Below are positions 22,302 to 34,939 of a DNA stretch of 64,000 nt, piece after piece. Origin of the DNA: Hetaerina americana (lineage: Eukaryota; Arthropoda; Insecta; Odonata; Calopterygidae); NCBI GenBank assembly GCA_022747635.1, contig JAKTNV010000026.1, positions 5,762,007-5,826,006 on the forward strand, in the 5' to 3' direction. A model generated the notes under the pieces. It ran no database searches. It worked only from the letters and a program-made list of their open reading frames with translations, and was not told the origin of the DNA. Positions within the stretch are counted from its first letter, which is position 1, and each line of letters starts with the position of its first letter. Position numbers and translations under genes: made by a program.

Positions 22302-25300
22302 TGTTTTCACCCGACCGACGAGTTGGAGAAGGATGGTTACGGTGGGAAGGAAAAAAAAAGCGGCAGTGAACAACTGGAGACCAGGATTGGCTGCGTTAGG
22401 ATCAGAGAAAAAAGTTAGTCGAGAGGGAATGGAAGGAAGGAGCGGTTGGGAGGGAAGTAGGTGTTGTTTTTCATTCTCAGGCTGGAAGGTGGGCAGAATG
22501 GTGGGTAGGAAACGTAATGGTGTCCGGAGATAGAAAGAGCCTGACCGGAAGGCGGTCCGAAGTATCGGACAAATGGACAGTTTCGAAGAAGAGTAAAACG
22601 GAGGCTATTGAGTGCTTGGAAATGAGAAGGTTGCGGGTCCTACGTTAGTTAATCCTCGTGAGTTACATTCAACCACCCACGTATCTTTTTCCTTCCGTCT
22701 CTTTGTTCCCTTTACTACATTTTCCTTTGGCCGATGAGGTGCATGTAGTGCGCTATTGCCGGAAAATTGACGGCTAGATATACACGTACTGCCAACGGCA
22801 ATAGGTGGTGTTCACTTGCCACTCAATCGAATATAGTCCACGTCATTCTTTGAATTGACCGTCGTTCACTAAATTATAATGATCAGTAAGACAGTCACAA
22901 AGCTGGATAATCCTCAAAACGGCGTGATTTCGCATAAGCGATTATCGAAAAAAAGGTGAAATGAGTAAATTATTCGATATTATTAAAAAAACCCAAATTA
23001 CGAATTCATTTTTCCTCTTCTTACAACCTGTCTGCTTTGAGGAATATCATGTTTGGACACAGACTACTCGCCAATGCCCTTTTAAACTTATCATTACCGT
23101 TCTCATTATGTTCTCTCGTGGTTTATCAATCTTTGGAAATCGGCCGAAGGGTTTTATGAAAGAAAATAATTGAATGCATTACCATTAAGGAGGGAAAAAT
23201 AGTGGTATGGTATCACCCAAACCCTAATATTGTCGTGTAGAGAAGAATGAGTGAGTCCCTTATTTGAACAATATTATGATTTGTGACCTGCACCGCCAAT
23301 GTTTTCTCTCCATGGTTTTTTTACTATTCATTATGGAATATTTCCCAAAGCCTTTTCTGATTTTAGGAAGCTATTATGCTACACAGAATAAAAGTACTAT
23401 TTCAAAAGTACGTATGTTCCGATGGAACGGAGAGATATTTTGATATTTGATGTCATCATGTGTGCCTAATGGCGGGAATTTAATAATGAGATATGATCAT
23501 ATTATTTCGCGACAGTTGTTTCATTTGAAATTAAAAACGTACTAAATGCAACTTAATGTAAAATTAATATCATATTATTTTCATTCACTGTTAATTTAAA
23601 TTTTGTCATTATTCATAAGCACAATTGTAACGTATCGATTATTGCACAGGATTAACAACCTTTTAAAAATTTTGTATAGCTTAGAGATTGACATTGAAAA
23701 TGTGATTCGTTCCGCTTATTCGATCTAAAATTAGATATTCTAAGAGGCTGTAAAAAGTACATAAAGTATTAGTCGATAAACGTAAAATTTTGCCCTAACT
23801 CTCACAGAATTAATGCTTAAGAAATATAATCTTTACGGTCGCGATATTTATAATTCACAATGCTCGTGTGAATTTTCAATTATGGATTTTCTTGGTAAAC
23901 CTTTACGGTCCGATGCGGAAGCGGAAATGGTTCCACGGTTAGCATCGAGCTCATTGCATTAAGGAACACTGCTGGCCACCCTCGAAAAAGTACATACGTA
24001 GCGGCTCTGTTTATATTTCTGGCATTTGTTGTGCGGCATTGCAATGTTCTTTCTTGCCATCTCATAAAATTTATTGTTAACTCCGCAAGGATATTTTTCT
24101 TTGCCCAGTCTTGCGAATGAATGAAAAATGGCCTGCTCAGTTGAGGACTAATAAACTCGTCAAGAATCTGGCTTAAGTTTTCTTTAAGTGCCTCTCAGAA
24201 TAACCCAGATAAGTGTAACAAGAACTGGTAGCCGAAGGTAATTTATATGAGCGGTGGCTGGAGAACATTAGCCTGTGGTAAAATCAATCCTGCCATGGTA
24301 GAATGGCTTCGAATGGGCAAACTATTCGAAACCAAATGTTTCCTGAGACAGAAGAAATATGAATTATTTATGTGCTGTTTTTGAGAGAAGGCAGAATGAA
24401 ATAATGAATAAAAATTCGAATCTGTTTAACTTTAAAAATAAACGTATTTTCTAAGTCTTTTCTCTAGAAATCAGGACTCTTCAACATTCAGTATGACAAT
24501 TGCGGCATTGTTTTGGTTTCATTACCATAATGAGGATTGACAGTCAATTGTGATATGAGTTAGCGTTAAAAAGGTGAACATATTTGGACGTTTTTATCGA
24601 TAGTTAAATTCAAAAGTGCGTTTGCAAGAAATTTCTGACGGCTATGCCTGTCTTGTTGAAGTCAAGTATTGCTACAGATTGATGGCGTACATATTGTCTT
24701 TGATACACATTTAATAAACCATAGCGTGCTTTCGAATACACGCCGAAAGAAAAATATTGATACTACGTGCAATCAATTTTCAGCTTCTTCCATGTTTTCA
24801 GATTTTTCATCGCTAAAATTTAGGAAAATAAATGCATAACTAACGTATTGTGATTTCAAAAGCGACCTTTGAGAAACATCATTATTGAATAGGGTTATGG
24901 TTAAGTATTTTGGGAAAAAACGAATGTGAAAAGATCGCTCATTCGTTATTCAATTTGAAATGCCGTTATCTTGAAAATAAAAGAAAAAGATTCAATTTTT
25001 TTGTTTCTGTCAAAAAATAAGGCAATCTAAAAGTTTCACGAGTGTTTTCGAAAGACAGGATATATGAAGCACCTCCATTTCGCTCGTCGAAGTCGAGAGA
25101 AAAATACACAGCGCCCGAGAATTTGCCATCTCTCCTTTCTTTAATTTTTTTAGGATATTTACAAACGAAAACACTCGAAAAAATTAAGAGTACATTAAGC
25201 CAAAGTTGCCGGATTAAAACTTTTTTCTTCTTCCCAAGGCGAAGTGCGTGATGAGAAGGGACGAGAGTGTGTGGGAGGAGGGGGGGGGGAACTGGTGGGT

Positions 25301-28300
25301 GGGGACGAGGGTCGCGGGTTGCCTGGGGTGGGGTGTAGAGTTGGAGGGCAAGCGTTGGAGAGAGAAAGGGAGAGATAGGGTGGAAGATGGAGTCGCTAAT
25401 TACAACTCGGGAGAGAGAATTGCTTTGTTTTTATTTCCTTCCTCCCACCACGGATGCTTTCCTGTCTCACTCTTTCCCTTTTCTCCTTACCGATATGCTC
25501 CCTTTGCCCTCCCATTCCATCCCTTTGCATGACCCCAGTGTAGCCTGAACTCAATACGCATTTTACTCATCCCCTTTTCTGATACCTAGCGCTTATTCTT
25601 GTCTCTCCCATCTCCTTCCCCATACTTTCAACTATATTCATCTTCCCTCCCCCAAAAATGCCTTTTCCCCAGCACATTTTAACTCGTCCGTTCCCCTTTC
25701 TCTTCCCATCCTGGGTCCTTCCGTCCCTCTGGGTCAAAGCCACCATAGTACTTACACCTTCCTATTTATTTTGATTACTCCGCAGCTCGTTCCTTAGTTT
25801 GGCTGCTACTCATCTGCGCGAAGGGTGTGTACCATTTTGCATAAATCATACTTCTGCCTTTCTTGCTCCCAGGATACCCCAATTTACCTCCCTTTCTTTT
25901 GACTAGATTTTAATAGGAGACAATGACTAACTTTATTATTAAAAGACTATTAATCATTTTATTCTCTTATTTAGATGATTATTTTTTCTCGTCATAGCAT
26001 ATTAATATGGAAAAAGGTACAAAGAAGCACGCCGATTAGGGTATCAACGAATCTTCCCCCTTGTAAATGCATGCAAACTATTCCTTGGTTTTAGATTACC
26101 TGGTATTATTTGTAGTTAATGATGTATTTGCGGTAAAAATACGGGAGTAATTGTTTCCAGTGGTTTTACATGATGGTATTTAGAGTATTACTAAAACATG
26201 CTTTCCTGCCTAATGGTAGTTAAAAGCATATTGAATAAGGCTAATTTGAAAATGCATTTAAAGTGACATTCCATTTTTGACTTTCAGCAGCCATGATATA
26301 TCACCTGTTAGGAAAGAATGCATGGTGAAATATATAATTCAATAGGAGAAATGAAGTTGTGAATGAAACAATGAAACTCCTCGAGTAACATTAAGTCCTA
26401 TAAGGCATAGGGTATGAATTATTACTTTCTGAGTCCATTTTTACCTAAAGGGTGTCTTTCTCCTTAGTGGTTGAGTTACGTTTCGCATGAAGAGCTTTTC
26501 TGTAGTTTTCTCTATCATTTCCTAATTGAATGATATAACGCCAGTTAGATCGTCTCTTTCATTCATTTTCCAAATCTCTCCGTGTCAAGCTTTCCGCCAA
26601 AATTCTCTGCCGTTCTTTGTTTGCTGAGTTTCCTCCCTATTAATTCTCCGTCCTAACTTCATTCACTCTTGAACCATCTCCATGTTCCTCTGATTTCCGC
26701 TTCGGAGGCGGAAAGAATCCTAATTCTTATTCCTTCACATGGGGATCCACGGGGCCCAGGGCGTTGGTGATGAGGTGGTGGATATGTCCTTTCAACCCTT
26801 CGCCCATGCTCAGACAAACACCCCCCCCCCTCCGCCCTTCCCTTCGTTCCTCGCTCAGCGAGTTAGCAGTTCCCTCCTTTATTCGACTAGCATTTATTTC
26901 CGAGCAGTGTCACTTGGGGTGATCCTCATGCGAAATACTTCTCTTTCTTCCCCTCGTGCTCCTTTCTGTTAAACCTTTCCCGTCCCTGATCCCTCGCCGC
27001 CAACTCAATCTTCTTCTTCTCATACAATTCCTCGTTTTTTTAAACCCTCTTTTTTACGCTTTCTTCTTGCTTTTCTTTTATCTCCTCCTGCCTCGTCCTT
27101 CTGCATCTTCCACCCTCGGGAGATGAGGGTCGGGTGGAGGATAAGGAGGAGAGGGGTGGGTTTTATGAGCCATAACCCCTCTCCCGAGAAGACCAGGCAG
27201 CCCCAAATACAAGCTTGTATGCACAGATTTTTCTCGGAATTAGAGAACTTGCAATGCGCTTTCCTGAGACTACTCGGAATGGTGAGCCCTCGTAAAAAAG
27301 TTCCGAGCGAGCGACAGTAACACCTTCGGGGGACCATGTCGTGGTCCCTCTGGGCTTCGTTTCCCCGTACTCCTCCTTGCACGTCCATCACTCTCACCCC
27401 TACCATCCTCCTCCATCTCTCTTTACTCTCTCGTCCCTGCAGGATCTTCCCGTCGTTAATCCTTACTTTTCCGCCCAATTTTTCCGTAAATTCTTTACTT
27501 TTTTAACATTCTACGTTCCGTACTTGATACGAATCAGTCCCTGATAAACGGAGGTTTAGCAATATACACTTCGGTATCAAGTGAGATCTAATCGTTTAAT
27601 GGAGTTCTAATGATGTACAAATTATAGTTATGCCACTAAAGATTCTCTTTGAACTCATATGTTGAAGGCTTAGCGAAAGAAGATTTCAATTTTCTCACTT
27701 TTTTAATAAAGCCAATGCTATTTTTTTCTGTGGCCCTCTGAAAAATATTTCGAGGCCTTTGATGAAATTGGCGCGCTAATATTAAAAAACCATTTGGACG
27801 ATTCATGTCAATGTTAGTTTTAAAAAGCCCATTAAAATTTAAGTATTGGATTAATAAATTAGCTTTCATATAATTTTATTATCATAAGTTAAGAAAGGGT
27901 CCTTGTGATTCAATATTACTTGTTCGCGCAATTGTTAAATTAGTGAATATCAATGCGAAATTTTGCCAAAGTATTTTCGTTTTCGGTAGCGTTAAAATGC
28001 GAGGACATATTAAGCAAGTTCAACCAAAAAGCGTTAACCATTTACATAATATCGAACCGGATTATATATGTGGTCGTGTCCATTAGAGTAGGAACAATCA
28101 CTTTATTTGTTAAAACATGCCTACTAAAAGTAGGCATGCAAAAAGGTCTTGCTAGGGCAAAACTTGGTTTGTCGGTACCCATTAATTTTATTTTATTAAT
28201 TTAAAATTATAAGCTAGATGGTCGAGGAAAAATCAGGATATGTTATTGTTTCTTTTTTCTGATAAGTATCCTCTAATTATGATCTTTTATGAGATGTATT

Positions 28301-29032
28301 CCTTCGTACGCATTAATCCCTTACGTTGGCATGTTTTGCATCTTTATGTATTTTAGCTTTTTTAGAAAGTTATTCTTAGATTATTGGATTTTAAATTAAC
28401 GCTATTTTGATTCTATTATTTTTACTAATCAGCTGAGAGAATATAATAGAATATTTTAAACCTTTATTTTACCCTGCCTTGTTTTCTTAAAAATGATTTA
28501 TCCTTTTTCGCTTTTCGTTTGGACGTGAAATTACCGTATTAGAGTCGCTAGCACAATCGCCCAACTGAAATATGGTTGTAGAATCAAAACTAGGATCCAT
28601 TACGCTAGTGGTTGGTATACTCTATTTTTATAAGAAATAAGCTCTTATGTCTGCCGTGGTTAGCGAAGGAACTAGACTGTGAGTATGATTTTATTCCGGA
28701 AGTCTTCTTCCCTTGTTTGGTTCAGTGCAATTGCCGTAATGGGGATTGGATGGCGTGACAGATTCCTTTTCATCGTGTGTTTGAGCATGAGTTTTTTCTC
28801 ATGCATATATTAGAATGTTTAGATTATATATCCTTCAAAGCATTCATTTAGCAAGCTTTAGTATACAACGACATTTAGTCGCAATCTCGCATTCAGAGCG
28901 ACGTAGCTAAAATATACATGCTTCATTTCTAATGAATGATATGGGTGCATATTATGGGTCGAGGTCTTAAAATTTTATTTTAGAGATTGCAAAGCTCCAT
29001 TGCTATTTTTATTTTAAATTAGTTACAAAGTA
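22302..29032. other. No gene recognised
   Basis: A long gene-free stretch. It is purine-rich at 22310-22560 and 25250-25400, pyrimidine-rich at 25430-25740 and 26500-27110, and otherwise AT-rich. Short homopolymers occur (G at about 25280, C at about 26821). A small hairpin, CATGCCTACT/AGTAGGCATG, lies at about 28118-28140. Frames such as 27020-27478 have no recognisable domain. No transposon fragment was recognised. Confidence 0.5.
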
Positions 29033-29063
29033 ATAAGAAGAGTTACAAAGTAACTCTTCTTAT
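29033..29063. repeat. Perfect 14-bp inverted repeat with 3-nt loop (hairpin)
   Basis: ATAAGAAGAGTTAC at 29033-29046 and its exact reverse complement at 29050-29063 are separated by AAA. No gene context. Confidence 0.7.
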
Positions 29064-30240
29064 ACGGAGATATAACAAAATCAGTTTTATCTGGTGTTTT
29101 AAACTTTCAATTTAACCAACGAGAGCATTTCGGAGATGCAAACGATATTTTTTCTCATCGCCAATGGGAATGAAAGAAATAAATGAATGTAATCACATGT
29201 GATAATGTTTTCGTTCCCAGCTGACGAAGAAAATCTGGTAACATATGCACTTTCAAAGCATAACATGTTTGAATTTTATTCCAACGTTCACGCTATTCTA
29301 TGTGTAAAAACTATTATACAAGATGGACGTCAAATAATACTAATCATCATAATGACAAATGGTAACTCTTATTCTCATGACTAAGTTTTTAGTATGAGGC
29401 AACCTCAGGCTTTAGTTAATAAGAAAGGGAAGAGAAGAAACAGATACATACGAAAGTTGTTCGGTAAATTATCCGCAATGAAGTATAAACCCTGTTGATT
29501 TGGCAATATAATATAGGAAACGTTTCATTTGATTATTTTGATTGAAAGCTGTTAAAATAACTACACGTTGATCGTATTTAGATTCTAGTATTACCTTTTA
29601 ATACATTTTAGTTTATCCCCATCATTTTCCCCCAAAAAAATCGAAAGGTTTAATTAAGCTGTAAAATCCAATTTCTCAGTTTGGTGGCAGTCTAAAGTCA
29701 TTTATTGTAATTTAAAGTCCTTACCACTTTCTTTCTACTCGTCATGATAAAAATCATCCCCGATACTTGGCACTAATGCTAATTTATTAATATTGAATTC
29801 GAAAATCTTAGTGCTTTAAATAATTCAACTATGCAAATATTGATGTAAATTTCAATAGGTATTGGTTTAAAATTGCTACTTCAACAGGGCACGGTATTTC
29901 CTGCGTGTAAGCTGACCCCGATGCCTAAGCCGGCTTTATTTCTCTCCTTAAGGCTTCGTCCACGATCTTCCATTCGTAATCGCATCAAGACTTTAAAAAT
30001 TTCAGAATGGAATTCTGATACCAGCCTCAAGAAGTAGGTCAGTCGAAGGATTTTTGGCTGGACTGAGTCAACGCATTATCCATTTGTTTGAGCAAAATAC
30101 GAGATTGGAAATCGTAGATTATTAATAATCAAGCCAGTAGTGCAGTAAATGAAATCTCCGAAGGGAATACCTGCGGATTCATTTTCATTTACCTATAAAT
30201 GGTGGAAGGGACTGAGTTACTTTGAAAAAATAGTCGCATC
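29064..30240. other. No gene recognised
   Basis: AT-rich sequence upstream of the piggyBac relic. The last 200 bp may hold further decayed transposase sequence, but no motif is readable. Confidence 0.45.
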
Positions 30241-30243
30241 ACT

Positions 30244-31185
30244 TAGTTAAAAGCCCTGCAGTTGTATTGGCTTCATTTGAAGCTGAAAATTCGTATCCAC
30301 TTGCTGGACAGCTTTACACTGGAAAATCTAGTGCCGGGCGCGAGAAAAACGTTGAGAGAGCTGTCAAAGACTTAGTGGCACTGTACTGAGGATTCGGTAA
30401 AAATATTACAATGAATAATTACTTCACTACTCTGCAATTGGCAAAATGTTTGCTATCATGCTATTTAACAATTGTTGGCACTTTGAAGAAAAATTCGCCT
30501 TCCATTCCCCCGGCAATGGTTGCATCGAAAACCCGAGAAGAATTATCCACTGTTTTGAATTTTATGAAAAAGTAACCATGTGCAGTTATGTGCCAAAAAA
30601 CCAGACAGTAATTATAGTATCATCAATGCACCAGGACGAAAATATTGGTGATGGTGCAAAGAAAACACCCAATATTATTGAATTTTATAACTGGTCAAAA
30701 GCTGTAGTGGGCACGATGCTTGGTAGATATACTAAAAAAAGATCAACTCGCAAGTTGCCTCTAGCATTTTTCTACATAATTCTTGATATCGCCTGCATTG
30801 CAGCATATATTCTTTATTATGAGAATAATAAATTGATCTCGAAAAAAACTTATGAACGACGATTATTTTATTGGCAACTGGGCAGAGAGCTGTGTACGCC
30901 CTTCATTGAAATTCGTTCAAATAACGCACAAATCATGAGGCATTTCGTAACAAAAGTGGCGATTAAAGTATTTGGGAACGAGCCATGAATCCACATGCGT
31001 AGCCAACATCCGGGAAACCTCAGGCACAGTTATATTCAACCGGAAGGAAAAAGATTACTGGTACATGCCGTATTTGTCTCCATAGCGAATTCAAAAAACG
31101 TCGCAACATTCGAAAGCCATGTTCGGTATGTCAGTTCCCTGTTTGTGATGAACATTGTATTACCACCACGAAATGCGAGGAGTGA
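30244..31185 (+). pseudogene. piggyBac-like transposase, C-terminal half (dead relic)
   Basis: Three plus-strand frames join into the second half of a piggyBac transposase. The first frame has 'LAGQLYTGK', a stop at 30387-30389, and 'MNNYFTTLQLAKCLLS' where the family has CDNFFTS; the catalytic Asp is replaced by Asn. After a frameshift near 30570-30590, a 180-codon open stretch (listed from 30446, homologous from about 30583) has 'SYVPKNQTVIIVSSMH', 'IIEFYNWSKAVVGTMLG' and 'KKRSTRKLPLAFFYIILD'. The usual GGVDxxD Asp is missing, with a short deletion. A second frameshift near 30990 leads to the zinc-binding tail, with TCRICLH, KPCSVCQFPVC and DEHC in order, ending at 31183-31185. The spaced Cys/His tail is a piggyBac hallmark. 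No flanking TTAA pair was assigned. Family identity is strong; inactivity follows from one stop, two frameshifts and two lost catalytic residues. Confidence 0.85.
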
Positions 31186-31699
31186 GCGAAATAAATAAAT
31201 ATTTGCTATTTATAGTAGATAAATTTTATTAGTTCAAAATTTGAATTTGTTTTTGTTTTATGGAGCTGTGTTATTATAATTAAAAGAAAAAATAACGAAA
31301 ATGAAAATAACGGAATGACATTCTTGAACCTACTATCTTTACTATTTTTTATAATAAAACTTGTTTACATGAAGGAAATTACACACGATATTTTTGTTTA
31401 TATATTCGAAAGTTAAATTACATAAACAACTTGATGAAACGGTTTCTTTAGTGTGTATAAACCCGGCTTTCATACACAGAGACCTTAAAGGGGACCCGGT
31501 CATGACGAAGGGGGTATTAAGTTTGATAGTTAATAACTGTTGTTGAATCATTGATTGCAAACATTTTTTACGAAGAATTACTATGCAACTACTTCAATTT
31601 TGGGTATCCGTGCGGTCATAAATGTTTGTAGGGGAAAGTCAATTAATTCTGTCTGCGAAGTTGAAATGGATACGCGGGTATCCGGTTACGGATCGGACA
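31186..31699. other. No gene recognised
   Basis: AT-rich spacer between the piggyBac relic and mariner family-2 copy b. Confidence 0.45.
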
Positions 31700-32590
31700 G
31701 TTAAAACAAAATTATTGCCAGAATCGATACATTCACTCAGACGTGAAGTAACTCCATTAACTCTTCGAAGTAACACCCTTGTGCGTCCACACGCCGCTGC
31801 CAGCGGGATTTCCACGCCTCGTGTGCCTTCATGAAGGTGGTGCCCGGAATCCTGCTAAGCTCCCTCGTCATGGCCTGTTGTAACGCTTCCACTGAGCCGT
31901 GGTGACGTCCTTTCAGTACGGATTTCAGGCGGGAGAAGAGGAAAAAGTCTGGTGGGGCAACATCAGGGCTCTTTAGGGTGACTGAGGCAGGGTTCTCATG
32001 CTCTTGGCAGATCCGCGTGTGAGTTTTCTTTCGTTAGTCCGAGAGCACTCGCGGCACCAACTTCGCACACACTTATCTCATGTCCATCTTTTCGGTCACA
32101 AGTCGATGCACATCATTATTAGGGATGCCAAGTTTATCAGAAACCACTATCTGCGATCTCAACAGAGCCGTCACTCTTGCAAGATGTTCGTTATTTTTTG
32201 AGGCCGAGGCATTCGAAGATTCAGCGTCTTCAATATCTTCTCTACCTTCCCGAAACAACTTTGCCGCTCAAAAACACCCGCATTATCACCATAAGCTCCC
32301 TTAAACATGTCATATGTCTCTTTCCCGGTTTTGACTAGTTTCACGCATCATTTGATGGCGTAGCGCCACCAATAACCAGTACTAATAACTGCTTCATGAC
32401 GGAGGGTAACGAGATCACGTTAGAGAGGTTTCGCAAACGAACGATCTGCACTCCGCAAAGGCTGGGAGCACCCTGCCACCGGCCTTCAGCCTTTCCTGAA
32501 ACACCCCTGCTTCGAAACCAGCCAGAGATACCGCCGCCCGTCCGTCCATCCGGGAATAATAGGTCCTGCCAATTTTGGAACTAACCTTGT
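31700..32590 (-). mobile_element. Mariner-like element, family 2, copy b (internally deleted)
   Basis: On the minus strand the 5' leader (32590-32395) matches copy a at 440-610. The helix-turn-helix region at 32258-32073 has 'FREGREDIEDAE' and 'LGIPNNDVHRLVTEKM', followed by 'VCAKLVP'. Shortly after 'ENPASVTL' (about 31990) the frame passes straight to 'SPDVAPPDFFLFSRLK', so roughly 130 codons holding the first two catalytic Asp residues are deleted. The C-terminus then runs through 'LKGRHHGSVEALQQAM' and 'DAQGCYFEEL' to a stop at 31737-31739. Imperfect ends (TTA then CAAAATT then GCCAG on the left; TTA then CCAAAATT then GGCAG inward from the right) are plausible inverted repeats. Dead, with additional stops; mobilisation in trans is conceivable only if the ends are intact. 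Confidence 0.8.
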
Positions 32591-32595
32591 GCTTC

Positions 32596-34203
32596 ATTAA
32601 AGAACTTGTTGTGTTTATATGCTGCCATGTTCAAACTATTTTGTTTCATGAAATGTCTGTCAGAATAATTCATGCCTTACTTGCATCGCATCTATAGTTA
32701 ATTCCTAATAAAGAATTTTTTGTCAAAAAAAATTGGGGGACGACTTCAAAATAGTATCCATGGAAGCGGTTCACCGCGAAACATCAACTCCTTCTCCCCC
32801 GTATGAAAACCGTCTTCCTTCGCGGTGCTCCTCGATGAAATTTTCACCCAGTCTCTTCCATTTCCCCCGCTCTTTCCGTTGTCGCTTGGTGCCTTGATCC
32901 ATGGCGCAAAGCTCTCCTCTTTTCCGCCTCCCTGCTCATCCATTCCCTCCTGCCGTTCAACGCACTCCTGCATCCACAACCAGGTTCCTTCCTTCCCACT
33001 CACCACCCCATTTACGCTCGTAACACTTTTCTTATCCCATCCTCCATAACCTTACTAGCAAGGGGGATCGGAAAGGAGGTTTGCCCTCAGAAAACACGAC
33101 CCTGAGTCTCTCTCTTCAATCTAGTTTGGTGATATCTATCAATGCAAGGGGGTTTCGAAGACCGCGGAGGGTTGAAAAGAGTAAAACAATTGAGTGACGA
33201 AAACGATTGCTGCGTAGTGTTGAAGGGAGTGTAATAATGGAGTGGCAAAAACGATTGGTGCGTAATAAACACTCTGCACGCATATAATTTATTATCTTTT
33301 CCGTCGCTTTTTCCTCCGTGGTGTGGCTCCTGGGATACATATTTTACCCGTATATGTGATAAGAACGGTTTTTCTGTCTCTCTTTTTCCCCTAAGCAGTG
33401 CCATGCTTCAAGGAGTTAAGACGGGTGCGATTTGGGAATACTGCCTTAAGTAAATTTAAACATATTTTCTCTTTTTCTCCATTCATGAGCACAGATTTAA
33501 TATTTCATGACAATGAAAACTTGAATTAATTTCAAATTCTTTCATCTGTGAAGATCCTCTTGTCTTGTGAGTAGAATGAAGTGATAAGTGAATAATTTTC
33601 CTATTTTATGTATGCTTGACGTACTTTGTTGGGGTAACGTAATCCATTTACTAAGATAAGAAGACGGAAATAGATAATTGATCCTTACTTAAGGGTGTTT
33701 CTTGCAAGTTCTTACGGCGGTATGTGGCTAATCACTTTAAATACTTAAATCCCTTTGAATGGTGGAAATTGCACAGAACAACATTAATGACAATATCTGG
33801 GCTTTAATGATTCTATTTTAATGCATCGCCAAGTTATCGTCTATTTTGTACGCTAAATTTGATGCTGGTTTAAATTGAAAAAGACGAGAATTTATGGTCC
33901 GTTCGAGGAGTAATGCTCTTGTAATCGTTAATTAAATATAATACGTATATCCCTCCGTGATCCAGTCTCTCTAAACTTTTTATCATCAGTCTTTCAATAC
34001 GCATGGCTAATTGTGGGAACTGTGGTCTGGAGTCGTAATTAATTCCTCATGTATAAATTCTATTTGGAATTTGGAAGTTCTGGTTATGGGATCCGAGGAC
34101 AAAGAGCTTACATTTGAATCTGATATGAATTTAGACTTTGGCCTGAGATGCAATTGAATTAATCTTAACTTATGAGTTTCTAGCAACTTGGAATTCTTTC
34201 ATT
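32596..34203. other. No gene recognised
   Basis: Pyrimidine-rich at 32800-33050. At 33196-33270 there is a 20-bp direct echo (CGAAAACGATTGCTGCGTAG and CAAAAACGATTGGTGCGTAA). The remainder is AT-rich with no coding signal. Confidence 0.5.
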
Positions 34204-34487
34204 GAAAAAAGTTCGTCCTAGTTTTTATGGGACCAACAGCTGAGGTCTTTAGCGCCATTAGGGATGGACAGGAAAGGATAAAGGGTGGAGAGAAACCCGA
34301 CATCGGCATTAGCCTGCTTTGAACGAAAGGCGCCAAGGGGTCCGCAGCTTTACGTCCCATCCGACGGACGGCGTACTCACTCAAAGTACTTTTCATTAAG
34401 CATCTCAAGTAGGGATCAGGATCACTCTGAAAAATATCATAAGTACGCTAGCCGACGCACCACTCCGATCCACAGAAAAAAGTTCGT
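34204..34487 (-). mobile_element. Family C retroposon (258 bp) with 13-bp target-site duplication
   Basis: GAAAAAAGTTCGT occurs exactly at 34204-34216 and 34475-34487 and bounds a 258-bp unit (34217-34474). The unit's 3' part on the minus strand matches the fragment at 768-864: GTTTCTCTCCACCCTT, CCATCCCTAATGGC and GACCTCAGCTGT are shared. The 5' part contains GGACCCCTTGGCGCCTTTCG. There is no reverse-transcriptase reading frame. The duplication length fits LINE-driven target-primed integration. It is either a 5'-truncated LINE 3' end or a SINE whose promoter I do not recognise. Confidence 0.75.
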
Positions 34488-34939
34488 TTTGCACACCAAG
34501 CGTAATAAATAGTATCTGGCTTCATTTATTGGAAGCATTTTCCGTTCATTCTGAGGACGTAAAATCACTTTTATATTTATACCTACACCCTTTAATTAAG
34601 GGTGTACTTAGACCGTTCATTTATTCAACAGGCATTGGCTTCTATACAGTGTACCATTTTAATGATGCAATCAATTAATCATATGCATATATACATAGCT
34701 TTTAGGGGAAAAGGGGGTTATTTCTTGGTAGTAGTAGGTTTGAAGAGATGAATCAAGGTACAAGGACTATGAATAGGGCACAGAGTTGTTGTACTACACA
34801 ATTTGAAATCAAAACCAAACGAAATGAAAAACATCGCATGGCTTCAAGATCAATCTCTCGTCAAGGAGGAAAACTGGCCGTGACATTGAATGGAGGCGAA
34901 TGTTTAGGATGTGAGAGTGTTACGAGAACATACAAGTAT
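34488..34939. other. No gene recognised
   Basis: AT-rich spacer. A 67-codon plus-strand frame at 34748-34951 has no known motif. Confidence 0.45.

Noticed and set aside
1..32590. Shared internal deletion in both mariner family-2 copies
   Set aside because: Copy a leaves the window just where copy b's deletion begins, and its last readable residues could continue into a normal catalytic domain.
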